DNA of 64,000 nucleotides from Pseudoalteromonas sp049257235 (GTDB lineage: Bacteria > Pseudomonadota > Gammaproteobacteria > Enterobacterales > Alteromonadaceae): contig NZ_JBMMUF010000003.1 of NCBI RefSeq assembly GCF_049257235.1, positions 62,001-126,000 of the forward strand. The letters run 5' to 3'. A model generated the notes under the pieces. It worked only from the letters and a program-made list of their open reading frames with translations. It searched no databases and had not been told where the DNA came from. Both the position numbers and the translations under genes were made by a program. Shown here in pieces: positions 35,523 to 44,406 of the stretch (the stretch's first letter is position 1; every line of letters begins with the position of its first letter).

Positions 35523-35558
35523 TGTCCGCAGCGGACAGGTAAACGTCCGCTGTCGGAC
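35523..35558. promoter_or_regulatory. Two tandem palindromes, likely activator sites
   Basis: TGTCCGCAGCGGACA (35523-35537) is a perfect palindrome except its centre, and GTCCGCTGTCGGAC (35545-35558) repeats the pattern; both are followed by AGGT. The repeats start 21 bp apart, two helical turns, and lie roughly 90-125 bp upstream of the start predicted from the sigma-54-like promoter. This is where enhancer-binding activators bind. Confidence 0.65.
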
Positions 35559-35623
35559 AGGTTTGCACACATAAAAACACACATTATCGAGATACGTGAA
35601 GCCGATATTACATCGGCTTGATA

Positions 35624-37003
35624 CTAGGCCCCCACAACCCCCAATGGCTGTGCATTTTCCCAGGCTCCTCGAGTGAAATCAGGAATAGTGATTGACTCAC
35701 TGCGATTAGCGACTGACTGGGCTGATAGCGGTGATATCACCGACCAAGCAGCACCGTCATATACATCTTGATCTAATGGCTCACCATTGCGTAAGCAGTA
35801 AATCATGCGCCAGAACATGAGGAAGTCCATCCCACCATGCCCGCCATTACGCTCGGCCTCTGCCCCCATTTTTTGCCATAAAGGGTGGTCGTATTTGTCA
35901 TACCACGGCTGCATATCGTACTCCCATTCATGAAAGCTCTCTTTATTACCTCCGTGTTCAACCGCTATCCGGTTAGGGAAACCTGCAAATACACCGTTGG
36001 TGCCTTGGATCAAATTGTGGCGGCTATAGGGGCGCGGTGTGGTGGTGTCGTGCTGCACCATGATACTGCGCCCTTTAATGGTTTTGATAAGGGTGGTATT
36101 CATATCTCCGGCGATGTACTGCCATTGATTACGCTGATGCTCTGGGGGAAATTCGCGCTGCGCGTAGGCGGCGCGACCGAGCGCTGGTGAACTCATGGAA
36201 GTAAGGTAATCGAAACGATCTCCTCGGTTGATATTCATATACTGCGAGACAGGGCCTAGGCCATGCGTTGGGTAGAGGTTGCCATTGCGCTTAGTGTGCC
36301 ATTCGGTTCGCCATGAACCCGTTTTATGGTCTATTTCTTTCATTTGCCAACGCAGCTCATGAATGTAGGCAGCCTCACCATGCAACAACTCACCAAACAC
36401 ACCTTGGCGTACCATATTTAATACCATCAACTCATCACGACCATAGTTGACGTTTTCCATCATCATACAATTCTTTTGCGTGCGCTCTGCGGTATCAACA
36501 ATACCCCACATTTCTTCTACTGTGAGCGCCAGAGGTACTTCTACAAAGGCATGCTTACCACTGTTCATGGTGTCAATCGCCATCGGCGCATGCCAGCGCC
36601 AAGGTGTTGAAATGATGACAATATCAATGTCATCACGCGCCAACATATCTTGATATGCCAACTCTGAATTACCATAGGTTGCAGGTTTTTCTTTCCCTTC
36701 TTTAACAAGGAAATCGACCGCCCTATCGAGCACGTCTTGGTGGGTATCACAAATGGCAGTAATGTGCGCACCTTCGATATAACTCATGCGTTTAACATGG
36801 CCATAACCACGTTGACCCACACCAATAAACCCGACTCGTACCACCTCCATTTTAGGTGCGACTAAGCCAATCACGGATTGACCTTGAGCTTTTGGTGTTA
36901 GCGCGTCAGTACTGCTTGCGCAGCCGCTAATGGCACCAGTGGCAGCAACACCAGCGACGGCACCGGCTGCTTTTAAGAAATCTCGTCTGTTAAATTGTTT
37001 CAT
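35624..37003 (-). CDS. GH109-type NAD-dependent glycosidase (Gfo/Idh/MocA fold), Tat-exported
   Basis: 459 residues. The N-terminus has a twin-arginine signal (NRRDFLKAAGAVAGVAA) ending in a possible lipobox (SGC). The Rossmann fold begins with VGFIGVGQRGYGHV. The segment KRNGNLYPTHGLGPVSQYM is the hallmark of GH109 alpha-N-acetylgalactosaminidases, which use a bound NAD in an oxidation-elimination-addition cycle. Substrate is likely alpha-GalNAc glycosides, acting in the periplasm. It lies downstream of a sugar kinase and a nucleotidyltransferase on the same strand. Confidence 0.85.
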   Translation of the reverse strand: MKQFNRRDFLKAAGAVAGVAATGAISGCASSTDALTPKAQGQSVIGLVAPKMEVVRVGFIGVGQRGYGHVKRMSYIEGAHITAICDTHQDVLDRAVDFLVKEGKEKPATYGNSELAYQDMLARDDIDIVIISTPWRWHAPMAIDTMNSGKHAFVEVPLALTVEEMWGIVDTAERTQKNCMMMENVNYGRDELMVLNMVRQGVFGELLHGEAAYIHELRWQMKEIDHKTGSWRTEWHTKRNGNLYPTHGLGPVSQYMNINRGDRFDYLTSMSSPALGRAAYAQREFPPEHQRNQWQYIAGDMNTTLIKTIKGRSIMVQHDTTTPRPYSRHNLIQGTNGVFAGFPNRIAVEHGGNKESFHEWEYDMQPWYDKYDHPLWQKMGAEAERNGGHGGMDFLMFWRMIYCLRNGEPLDQDVYDGAAWSVISPLSAQSVANRSESITIPDFTRGAWENAQPLGVVGA

Positions 37004-37156
37004 GGCGTGTTCCTCACAATGCTTTTAGCACGCTAGCTTAAATGCTTTGGCTTAGCAAAAGGAACTAGACCAATGACTGGCGCACAATCAAACAGCAAAG
37101 GTCAAGACAGCACAGGGATGAGTAATGCGCCTCATCAAAACGATGAGGCTGAACTG

Positions 37157-38230
37157 TTACGCTTGGAGGATAAGAGCTTTGAGCGTGTGTTGTTGAGCAA
37201 CTACATCGCGATACAGTGCAAACTGATTATTCGCACGTTCAAGGTTGTGGTTTGGATGTTTAATACTGAAATAATTGTCACCATCGAGATAATCAGTCAA
37301 GAAGCGTACGCCAATCATAAATGGCATCACTTGTGCGCCTAGCCAGAAGCTCGCCTTTTCTTGTGCGGTAATGTGCTCTTTTAGTGGCTCAATGTACCCT
37401 TGTACCAGCGCTGCGAAGATATCTTCACGCACTACTACGTTATCTAGGTTGGTACTGTCCTCAGTCTCTGGTGAACAAAATGTACGTACCATATCGCCAA
37501 AGTCGAATAACCATAACCCTGGCATACAGGTATCCAAATCAATGACCGCTTTGGCGCTATTATCCTTGGTGCTAAATAGCATGTTATTGATTTTAGTGTC
37601 ATTGTGACATACACGAAGTGGCAGCACTTGCTCAAGCGCTGCAAGTTCATCAACAAGATGCATCTGTTCGTTGCAAAAAGCCAACTGCTCTGCAACGCTG
37701 GCAACACGTCCAGCTTTGTCTTCACGTACCGCTTTGTCTAGCATCTGCATGCGCATAGATAAGTTGTGGAAGTTTTTAATAACGGGGTAAAGCAACGTTG
37801 CATCAAAATCTTGCAGTGCCGCAGCGAATTGGCCAAAAGCCCCCGCAGCGATTTTTGCCTGAGCGGCACAGAGCACCACATCTTCACTGCGCGACTCACT
37901 AATGAATGCAAGCGCGCGCCAACACTGCCCTTCTATTTCAACACTGTAACGCTGCTCTAACGTTGGCAAATGCTCAATGATTTCTAGGTTATACTCACCC
38001 GTTACTTGCTTGCCCTTTAAGTGTTGTTCTATTTTACGGGCATTAGCAATGAGCTCTTGTGGCTGTGCAAACACCTGAGTATTGAGCTTTTGAACAACCA
38101 CTGCGCCACCACTGTGTTGCAGCAACATGGTGGTATTAATGTGGCCATTGCCGATTGGCTTCATCTTGGCAGTGTGGTGATCAAAGCCAAATTGCTGGGC
38201 AATTATTTTTGCGTAACGTTCTGTATTCAT
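37157..38230 (-). CDS. N-acetylhexosamine 1-kinase-like phosphotransferase
   Basis: 357 residues, aminoglycoside phosphotransferase fold. The catalytic loop reads VCHNDTKINNMLF and the metal-binding motif IDLDTCMPGLWLFDFGD, both very close to my memory of bifidobacterial NahK, which makes GlcNAc-1-P and GalNAc-1-P. The nucleotide-binding part is at the N-terminus (KPIGNGHINTTML). It starts 22 bp after the nucleotidyltransferase stop. The substrate is inferred from family and neighbours; it could be another hexose derivative. Confidence 0.78.
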   Translation of the reverse strand: MNTERYAKIIAQQFGFDHHTAKMKPIGNGHINTTMLLQHSGGAVVVQKLNTQVFAQPQELIANARKIEQHLKGKQVTGEYNLEIIEHLPTLEQRYSVEIEGQCWRALAFISESRSEDVVLCAAQAKIAAGAFGQFAAALQDFDATLLYPVIKNFHNLSMRMQMLDKAVREDKAGRVASVAEQLAFCNEQMHLVDELAALEQVLPLRVCHNDTKINNMLFSTKDNSAKAVIDLDTCMPGLWLFDFGDMVRTFCSPETEDSTNLDNVVVREDIFAALVQGYIEPLKEHITAQEKASFWLGAQVMPFMIGVRFLTDYLDGDNYFSIKHPNHNLERANNQFALYRDVVAQQHTLKALILQA

Positions 38231-38252
38231 AGATTAATTCTTAGATGACGTG

Positions 38253-39137
38253 TTATCCGCCAGTTATTCCTCTGAGACTCACTATTTGTTCGGCCAAAAC
38301 AGCAAGCTCATCTTTGTAGGTCATTCCCAACCATGGCTGTTGCGCTGTGTACACATCAACAATTAAGTCCTGTGTATCAATACAATACTGAATTTGATCG
38401 GGAAGATAATACTCTTTTTTGACACCGTTGTCATGATTGCTCAAAAAGTTGCTGAAGTTTTGCGCTAGAACCGTAAACAGACGTAAATCCACACCCCAAA
38501 ATGTCATCGATGCCAACGCGGTATCAGCGAGTGTGATGGATTGTAGATACTGATCTTCACCAACCAGCGCCCCGTCTTTTTCGCTGATATTTAAAACCTC
38601 TTCCACTTTGAGCAATTGGCTATCACGATTGAGCTGACAAATGCCTCTGTTGACGCCTCCTTGCTCTGACAGTGTTCGCTTTAATGGGTAAGCAACACAG
38701 GCCCAGTTGTCACTGTGCGCGAAGTGATTAACCATTTGTTTGTACGCAACATCACCGTAATAGTCATCTGCGGTGATCACAATGGCCTTATCGCGGATAT
38801 GAGGTTTGGCGCACAACAAAGCATGCCCTGTTCCCCATGGCTTATTACGCTTTTGTGCGCGCGCCTGAAATGCATCAGGCACATCGTCAATACGCTGCTC
38901 GACAACATCTACTTCGAGATCATGTGGTAGGTTTGGCAGGATCTGTTGCGTTACTGACTCCCGCACCAATGCATTCACTACTAACACCACATGACGCACA
39001 CCCGCTTGGTAAGCATCTTCGATGCTCAGCTCCATAATAGTGCGGTTAATATGCGGCAAGCGCGCAATTTGTTTCGCGCCACCAAAACGGCTACCTAATC
39101 CTCCGGCGAGCACTACAAGGGTGATATGTGGCTTCAA
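38253..39137 (-). CDS. Sugar-1-phosphate nucleotidyltransferase
   Basis: 294 residues starting at a TTG codon at 39137, with GAGAG upstream; no ATG is near the family N-terminus. The signature VVLAGGLGSRFGGAKQ binds the nucleotide, and TADDYYGDVAY carries the metal-binding acid residues. WGTGHALLCAK is also typical. With the NahK-like kinase it could turn a hexosamine-1-phosphate into UDP-sugar; the nucleotide specificity is not visible. It lies downstream of the isc operon terminator. Confidence 0.8.
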   Translation of the reverse strand: MKPHITLVVLAGGLGSRFGGAKQIARLPHINRTIMELSIEDAYQAGVRHVVLVVNALVRESVTQQILPNLPHDLEVDVVEQRIDDVPDAFQARAQKRNKPWGTGHALLCAKPHIRDKAIVITADDYYGDVAYKQMVNHFAHSDNWACVAYPLKRTLSEQGGVNRGICQLNRDSQLLKVEEVLNISEKDGALVGEDQYLQSITLADTALASMTFWGVDLRLFTVLAQNFSNFLSNHDNGVKKEYYLPDQIQYCIDTQDLIVDVYTAQQPWLGMTYKDELAVLAEQIVSLRGITGG

Positions 39138-39231
39138 AATACGCTCTCTAGTATTTAAAACACCAGTTTACCCAGCAAAAGGGAGTTAATCCAACTCGTG
39201 ATGGCATTTTACTCGCCACCCTTTGAGCAAT

Positions 39232-39260
39232 AAAAACCGCGGCACTTTGGCCGCGGTTTT
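39232..39260 (-). terminator. Probable terminator of the isc operon
   Basis: Minus strand AACCGCGGC and GCCGCGGTT arms followed by five T residues. It is downstream of fdx but separated from it by the 268-bp MITE-like repeat. Confidence 0.75.
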
Positions 39261-39273
39261 ATGCGTTTAGAAT

Positions 39274-39541
39274 TAGGGCGTGTTGACCTTTGAGGTATGA
39301 ATTTTGTTCAAATCAAAGGCGGTCAATGCTAGGAAAGGGTCATGGTGCATAGTGAACTATGTTCATGGCCCATGACAACGCAGTGTACGCCTTTGGTTGA
39401 ACCCTTTGGGCAGCGCCATTGGGGTATTTTGTCTGCGTTATCGCCTGACTGACATAGAATCACTATGCGACGCAGGCTCTGCCTTGCCAAAATCCCCCAA
39501 TGACTGCTGCAAAAACAAACAGCAAAGTTCAACACGCCCTA
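39274..39541 (-). repeat. MITE-like repeat, long copy (268 bp)
   Basis: Terminal inverted repeats TAGGGCGTGTTGA / TCAACACGCCCTA are perfect over 13 bases. The end next to fdx matches the left end of the copy at 901-1038 for more than 100 bases with few changes; the other end matches for about 23 bases. This copy carries an extra internal 130 bp containing a CATAGT/ACTATG hairpin flanked by CATG repeats. There is no coding capacity. It fills the gap between the fdx stop and the operon terminator. Confidence 0.88.
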
Positions 39542-39548
39542 ACTGAGC

Positions 39549-39887
39549 TTAGTGCTCTTCGTTAACAATATTGAGGTTGTATTTAGGGATCTCTACAACC
39601 AAATCTTCGTCTGCAATTCGTGCTTGGCAACCCAAACGCGACTCAGCCTCAAGGCCCCATGCTTTATCTAGCATATCGTCTTCTAGCTCATCGCTTTCTT
39701 CCATTGAGTCAAAGCCCTCGCGGATCACCACGTGGCATGTTGTACAGGCACATGATTTCTCGCAGGCGTGAGGAATGCTGATGCCATTTTTAAGTGCCAC
39801 ATCAAGCACCGTCTCGCCTGATTTAGCCTCTAATGCAGCACCTTCAGGGCATAACTCTTCATGGGGTAAAAAGATGATTTGTGGCAT
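39549..39887 (-). CDS. fdx: Isc-type [2Fe-2S] ferredoxin
   Basis: 112 residues. The cluster ligands are in HACEKSCACTTCHVVI (C-x5-C-x2-C) and the last cysteine in RLGCQARI. It supplies electrons for Fe-S cluster assembly by IscS/IscU. Its ATG follows the hscA stop by three bases. It is the last isc gene here; no iscX follows, the MITE-like repeat begins 7 bp after its stop. Confidence 0.97.
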   Translation of the reverse strand: MPQIIFLPHEELCPEGAALEAKSGETVLDVALKNGISIPHACEKSCACTTCHVVIREGFDSMEESDELEDDMLDKAWGLEAESRLGCQARIADEDLVVEIPKYNLNIVNEEH

Positions 39888-39890
39888 TGC

Positions 39891-41753
39891 TTAAACCTCA
39901 TCGACTGATTGGCCTTTAAGGGCCTTTTTAATTGATGCATCCATACGGCGCGCTGCAAATTCGCTACTTGCCGCATCCACTTTTTCAATGGCATTTTTAA
40001 TATCGTCTGGCTTATCCGTTGTCGCACTAATTTGCTTTAACTCAGCCATTGCTGCACGTAATACGCTAAGCTCTTGCTCATCCAGCAAATGACTGTCTGT
40101 TGCCAGCGATGCCTCAAGCGCTTCATTAACACGCAAGGCTTCAACCTGTTGCTCTTTGAGCATACGCGCTTGCATATCTTCTTTGGCGTTGGTCATTGAC
40201 GAGCGCAGCATATCGGCAACTTGGTCATCTGACAAACCAAATGATGGCTTCACTTGAATCTCAGCTTGCACGCCGGTTGATTTTTCCATTGCGGTAACAC
40301 TTAGTAAGCCGTCTGCATCCACGTTAAACGTAACACGAATATGCGCAGCGCCTGCAGCCATAGGAGGAATACCTTTGAGGCTAAATTTAGCCAGCGAACG
40401 GCAGTCATCTACTAGCTCACGCTCACCTTGGAGCACATGCAGCGACATTGCTGTTTGCCCATCTTTAAAGGTCGTAAACTCTTGAGCGCGAGCAACAGGA
40501 ATCGTGGTGTTGCGTGGGATGATTTTCTCAACCAAACCACCCATGGTTTCAAGACCTAAAGACAATGGCAAAACATCAAGCAACAACATATCAGAGTCAG
40601 GCTTGTTACCCACTAGAATGTCTGCTTGGATAGCCGCACCAATAGCAACAACGCGATCTGGGTCAATGCTTGTTAGCGGCTCTTTATTAAAAAATTCAGC
40701 AACTTGCTCACGTACAATCGGCATGCGTGTTGAACCACCAACCATAACCACTTGCAGGACTTCTTCGGTACTGATACCCGCATCTTTGATAGCACGGCGG
40801 CAACTGCGCAGCGTTTTCTTAACCAGTGGAGCAGCCAGTTCTGCAAACTTTTCACGGGTCACTTCTACGGTGTGCGACTGACCATCGAACTCTAGGCCAA
40901 CATTCACTTTCGCGTAACTAGACAGGGCCTCTTTACAAGCTTTCGCTTTATTAATGAACAAACGTAGAGTGTTTGCAGATAGGGTATGAGCGGCTGTCTG
41001 TTGCTTGAAGTATTCAACTAGTAGCGAATCAAAATCATCACCACCCAGTGCCGAATCACCGCCAGTAGAGAGCACTTCAAACACGCCTTTATTAAGACGT
41101 AAAATAGAGATATCGAACGTACCACCACCTAAGTCATACACAGCGATAACGCCTTCTTGACCTGAGTCTAAGCCATACGCCACTGCGGCTGCAGTAGGTT
41201 CGTTCAACAGCCGTAACACCTTGATGCCTGCTAGCTGCGCTGCGTCTTTCGTGCTGTGGCGCTGAGCATCATCAAAGTAGGCCGGCACAGTGATTACTGC
41301 ACCTGTAATATCATCACCACCAAAACTTTGCTCTGCACGTTGGCGAAGCGTTTTTAATATCTCACTTGATGCTTGAACAGGGCTGATGTCACCTTGGCGG
41401 GTATGAATGTGTAAACTGCCTTCGGCATCATTAAATTCATACGGTAATTGGCCGTAGCTTGCTTCAATCTCTGCTTGCGTTTTACCTAGGAAACGCTTCA
41501 CTGAAATCAGGGTATTGTGCGGATCTTCAGCAGCGTGTGCTGCTGCCTCTTGGCCCACGACCAAAGAATCCTCTAAATAACGCACAACTGAAGGCAACAT
41601 AGCGTTGCCAAGTTCATCTGTTAGTGTGCGCGCTTCACCGCTTTGTACGGTGGCGACAAGCGAGTTTGTGGTACCTAAGTCGATACCCACTGCAAGTTTG
41701 TGTTCGTGAGGTGCCGTGCTCTGCCCCGGCTCAGCGATTTGCAATAATGCCAT
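39891..41753 (-). CDS. hscA: Fe-S protein assembly chaperone HscA
   Basis: 620 residues, Hsp70 family. ATPase signatures include GIDLGTTNSLVAT near residue 23 and YDLGGGTFDISIL; VVMVGGSTRMPIV follows. With HscB it releases the cluster from IscU. The N-terminus ALLQIAEPG is the usual HscA type, unlike DnaK. It lies between hscB and fdx. Confidence 0.97.
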   Translation of the reverse strand: MALLQIAEPGQSTAPHEHKLAVGIDLGTTNSLVATVQSGEARTLTDELGNAMLPSVVRYLEDSLVVGQEAAAHAAEDPHNTLISVKRFLGKTQAEIEASYGQLPYEFNDAEGSLHIHTRQGDISPVQASSEILKTLRQRAEQSFGGDDITGAVITVPAYFDDAQRHSTKDAAQLAGIKVLRLLNEPTAAAVAYGLDSGQEGVIAVYDLGGGTFDISILRLNKGVFEVLSTGGDSALGGDDFDSLLVEYFKQQTAAHTLSANTLRLFINKAKACKEALSSYAKVNVGLEFDGQSHTVEVTREKFAELAAPLVKKTLRSCRRAIKDAGISTEEVLQVVMVGGSTRMPIVREQVAEFFNKEPLTSIDPDRVVAIGAAIQADILVGNKPDSDMLLLDVLPLSLGLETMGGLVEKIIPRNTTIPVARAQEFTTFKDGQTAMSLHVLQGERELVDDCRSLAKFSLKGIPPMAAGAAHIRVTFNVDADGLLSVTAMEKSTGVQAEIQVKPSFGLSDDQVADMLRSSMTNAKEDMQARMLKEQQVEALRVNEALEASLATDSHLLDEQELSVLRAAMAELKQISATTDKPDDIKNAIEKVDAASSEFAARRMDASIKKALKGQSVDEV

Positions 41754-41785
41754 GTGTATTATGAAACCTTTATGCTCAATGCTGT

Positions 41786-42313
41786 TCAGTCATCAAATAG
41801 TTCGTCTTCAATGCGCTCAAGTTCATCTTTTAATTTATAAACAAACTTGAGTTTGCGCACGTGATCCGCCGCCTTTTGCCAGTCACTTTCTTGCTGGCTA
41901 GCAAGTAAGTCACGTAGCTCGTCACTGTATTCGCTGTTTAATTCTTTTATATGCTGCTCAAGTTTTGCAATGGCAGCATCTGGGTCGCTACTGGATTTAA
42001 CCTCTTCAAGTTCTTCACGCAGCTCCATTTGCTGCATCAAGAACATTGGGTCTTGCAGTGTTTGTTGTTCACCGCGAATTTCTACGCCCAACTCTGCCAG
42101 CATGTACTCCGCACGCTTCACAGGGTGTTTTAAGGTTTGTAATGCATCGTTAATTTCAGCGGTTTTTTGTACCGCCAACAGCTTTTCACGCTGGCCGCCG
42201 TGACTGTGGCGGTCTGGATGTGCGGCGCGCTGTAATTCTAAGTACTGCGCACTGACCTTTTGCAGGTCGATATCATAATCCACATCAATAGAAAACAATT
42301 CAAAATAACGCAT
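41786..42313 (-). CDS. hscB: Co-chaperone HscB
   Basis: 175 residues. An N-terminal J domain (about 1-75) contains the HPD motif in AAHPDRHSHGG; the C-terminal three-helix bundle binds IscU. It stimulates the HscA ATPase. AAAGG precedes the ATG. A hairpin separates it from iscA upstream. Confidence 0.96.
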   Translation of the reverse strand: MRYFELFSIDVDYDIDLQKVSAQYLELQRAAHPDRHSHGGQREKLLAVQKTAEINDALQTLKHPVKRAEYMLAELGVEIRGEQQTLQDPMFLMQQMELREELEEVKSSSDPDAAIAKLEQHIKELNSEYSDELRDLLASQQESDWQKAADHVRKLKFVYKLKDELERIEDELFDD

Positions 42314-42330
42314 AGAAAACCTTTATAACG

Positions 42331-42357
42331 AAAAGCCCTACCTAGGTAGGGCTTAAG
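42331..42357 (-). terminator. Intra-operon hairpin between iscA and hscB
   Basis: AAGCCCTACCTAGGTAGGGC is part of a perfect 22-base palindrome (42333-42354) followed by four T residues on the minus strand. It could act as a partial terminator or RNA processing site, lowering hscBA-fdx relative to iscRSUA. Confidence 0.6.
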
Positions 42358-42404
42358 CAAATACGAAACCTGTTTTAGCGCAAGGCTCGTTAAGTAAGTA
42401 TTTG

Positions 42405-42728
42405 TTAAACGGTGAAACTCTCACCGCAACCACACTCACCGCTTTGGTTTGGGTTGTTAAATTTAAAGCCTTCGTTGAGACCTTCTTTCGTGAAGTCCAA
42501 CTCAGTGCCGTCGATGTAGACTAAGCTTTTCGCATCAACAACAACCGTTACCCCCTTGTGCTCGAAGGTTTCATCACCTTCGCTAAGCTCATCAACAAAC
42601 TCAAGAACGTAGGCAAGCCCAGAACAGCCAGTGGTTTTAATACCTACGCGCAAGCCCAACCCTTTACCACGGTTGTCTAAAAATGATTTTACGCGTTCTG
42701 CTGCTGCATCTGTTAACGTGATTGCCAT
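42405..42728 (-). CDS. iscA: Iron-sulfur cluster assembly protein IscA
   Basis: 107 residues, A-type carrier. The three conserved cysteines are in KTTGCSGLAYV and the C-terminal GECGCGESF. It carries Fe-S clusters to target proteins. AAGG lies before the ATG. It is 9 bp downstream of iscU. Confidence 0.96.
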   Translation of the reverse strand: MAITLTDAAAERVKSFLDNRGKGLGLRVGIKTTGCSGLAYVLEFVDELSEGDETFEHKGVTVVVDAKSLVYIDGTELDFTKEGLNEGFKFNNPNQSGECGCGESFTV

Positions 42729-42737
42729 ACTACTGCC

Positions 42738-43121
42738 TTATTTGTCGTGTTTGCTCTTGTAATCTTTGATTGCTGCTTGGATAGCATCTTCAGCTAGGAT
42801 TGAGCAGTGAATTTTCACTGGCGGCAATTCTAACTCAGCACTGATATCAGTGTTCTTGATTTCAGCGGCTTCATCCAATGTCTTACCTTTCACCCACTCA
42901 GTTACGAGTGATGAAGAAGCAATTGCACTACCACAACCATAGGTCTTGAACTTCGCATCTTCGATTACGCCGTTTTCAGAAACCTTGATTTGCAGCTTCA
43001 TTACGTCACCACACGCAGGTGCACCCACCATGCCTGTTGCAACGCTTGGATCGTTCTTATCAAGAGAACCAACGTTACGTGGGTTTTCTACGTGATCAAT
43101 TACTTTATCGCTATATGCCAT
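42738..43121 (-). CDS. iscU: Fe-S cluster scaffold IscU
   Basis: 127 residues. The cluster-binding cysteines are in GAPACGDVMKL, KTYGCGSAIASSS and VKIHCSILAED; the LPPVK motif recognised by HscA directly precedes the last cysteine. It receives sulfur from IscS. AGGTAAAGG precedes the ATG. Confidence 0.97.
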   Translation of the reverse strand: MAYSDKVIDHVENPRNVGSLDKNDPSVATGMVGAPACGDVMKLQIKVSENGVIEDAKFKTYGCGSAIASSSLVTEWVKGKTLDEAAEIKNTDISAELELPPVKIHCSILAEDAIQAAIKDYKSKHDK

Positions 43122-43155
43122 AACCTTTACCTCGCTGCTTGGTTACTACCAAGAC

Positions 43156-44373
43156 TTAATGATGTGCCCACTCAACCGACTCTAAATCGATGCCTTCTTG
43201 ATGCATCTCCCAAAGTGGAGACATTTCACGTAGTCGGCCAATTGAGTCTTTAATTAGTTTTACCGTGTAGTCGATTTCTTCTTCTGTCGTAAAGCGACCA
43301 ATGCTGAAACGAATTGAGCTATGAGCTAACTCATCGTTACGCCCAAGGGCACGCAGTACATATGACGGCTCAAGGCTTGCTGATGTACATGCAGAACCTG
43401 AAGATACAGCAATGTCTTTCACTGCCATAAGAAGCGACTCACCTTCAACAAAGTTGAAACTGATGTTTACAATGCCTGGCACTGAGTGCTCTGGTGCACC
43501 ATTGAAGTACACTTCATCCATGTCTGCCATGATGCCGCTGATTAGGCGCTCACGCAGTGCTCTGATGTGCGCGTGGTCTTTGTCGAAATCTTGTTTTGCA
43601 AAGCGAAATGCTGCGCCCATGCCAACGATTTGGTGCGTCGCCAATGTACCAGAACGCATACCGCGCTCATGGCCACCACCGTGCATTTGTGCTTCTAGAC
43701 GAGCACGTGGCTTACGACGCACATAAAGTGCACCAATCCCTTTAGGGCCATAGACTTTGTGGCCAGAGAAAGACATGAAATCAACTTTCAATTCTTGTAG
43801 GTCAATTTTCACTTTGCCTGCGCTTTGTGCCGCATCAACATGGAACATAATTTTACGTTCACGACACATTTCGCCGATGGTTGCGATATCTTGGATAACA
43901 CCTAGCTCGTTGTTTACGTGCATTACGCTCACAAGCACAGTGTCATCACGCATTGCTGCTTCAAGTTTTTTAAGATCTAACAGACCGTTTTCTTCAACGT
44001 CCATGTAGGTTACTTCAAAACCTTGACGCTCAAGCTCACGACATGTGTCGATCACCGCTTTGTGCTCAGTACGTACAGTAATGACGTGCTGACCTTTCTT
44101 TTTGTAGAAGTTCGCCGCACCTTTAATTGCAAGGTTGTTAGACTCAGTAGCACCTGAAGTGAATACGATTTCACGAGGGTCAGCATTGATCAGATCAGCG
44201 ATATCATGACGTGCTTGGTCAATGGCTTCTTCTGCTTGCCAACCGAAGCGGTGTGAACGTGATGCAGGGTTACCAAAATTACCGTCCATAGTCAGGCATT
44301 GCATCATCTCTTCGGCAACGCGCGGATCCACTGGCGTTGTTGCTGCATAATCTAAATAAATTGGTAACTTCAT
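43156..44373 (-). CDS. iscS: Cysteine desulfurase IscS
   Basis: 405 residues from the ATG at 44373 with GGAG upstream, close to the 404 of E. coli. The start MKLPIYLDYAATTPVDPRV is typical. The PLP lysine is in SFSGHKVYGPKG and the active cysteine in SSGSACTSASLEPS. It supplies sulfur for Fe-S clusters and tRNA thiolation. It follows iscR by 33 bp. Confidence 0.97.
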   Translation of the reverse strand: MKLPIYLDYAATTPVDPRVAEEMMQCLTMDGNFGNPASRSHRFGWQAEEAIDQARHDIADLINADPREIVFTSGATESNNLAIKGAANFYKKKGQHVITVRTEHKAVIDTCRELERQGFEVTYMDVEENGLLDLKKLEAAMRDDTVLVSVMHVNNELGVIQDIATIGEMCRERKIMFHVDAAQSAGKVKIDLQELKVDFMSFSGHKVYGPKGIGALYVRRKPRARLEAQMHGGGHERGMRSGTLATHQIVGMGAAFRFAKQDFDKDHAHIRALRERLISGIMADMDEVYFNGAPEHSVPGIVNISFNFVEGESLLMAVKDIAVSSGSACTSASLEPSYVLRALGRNDELAHSSIRFSIGRFTTEEEIDYTVKLIKDSIGRLREMSPLWEMHQEGIDLESVEWAHH

Positions 44374-44406
44374 TACTTTCTCCGCTTCACGGCAACACAT
44401 AGGTTG

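Noticed and set aside
37129..37149. GCCTCATC/GATGAGGC hairpin downstream of the kinase gene
   Set aside because: A clear stem but without a T-run on either strand, so not called as a terminator.
37073..37342. Plus-strand frame between GH109 and the kinase gene
   Set aside because: It runs into the kinase gene on the opposite strand, has no ribosome-binding site and an unlikely composition.
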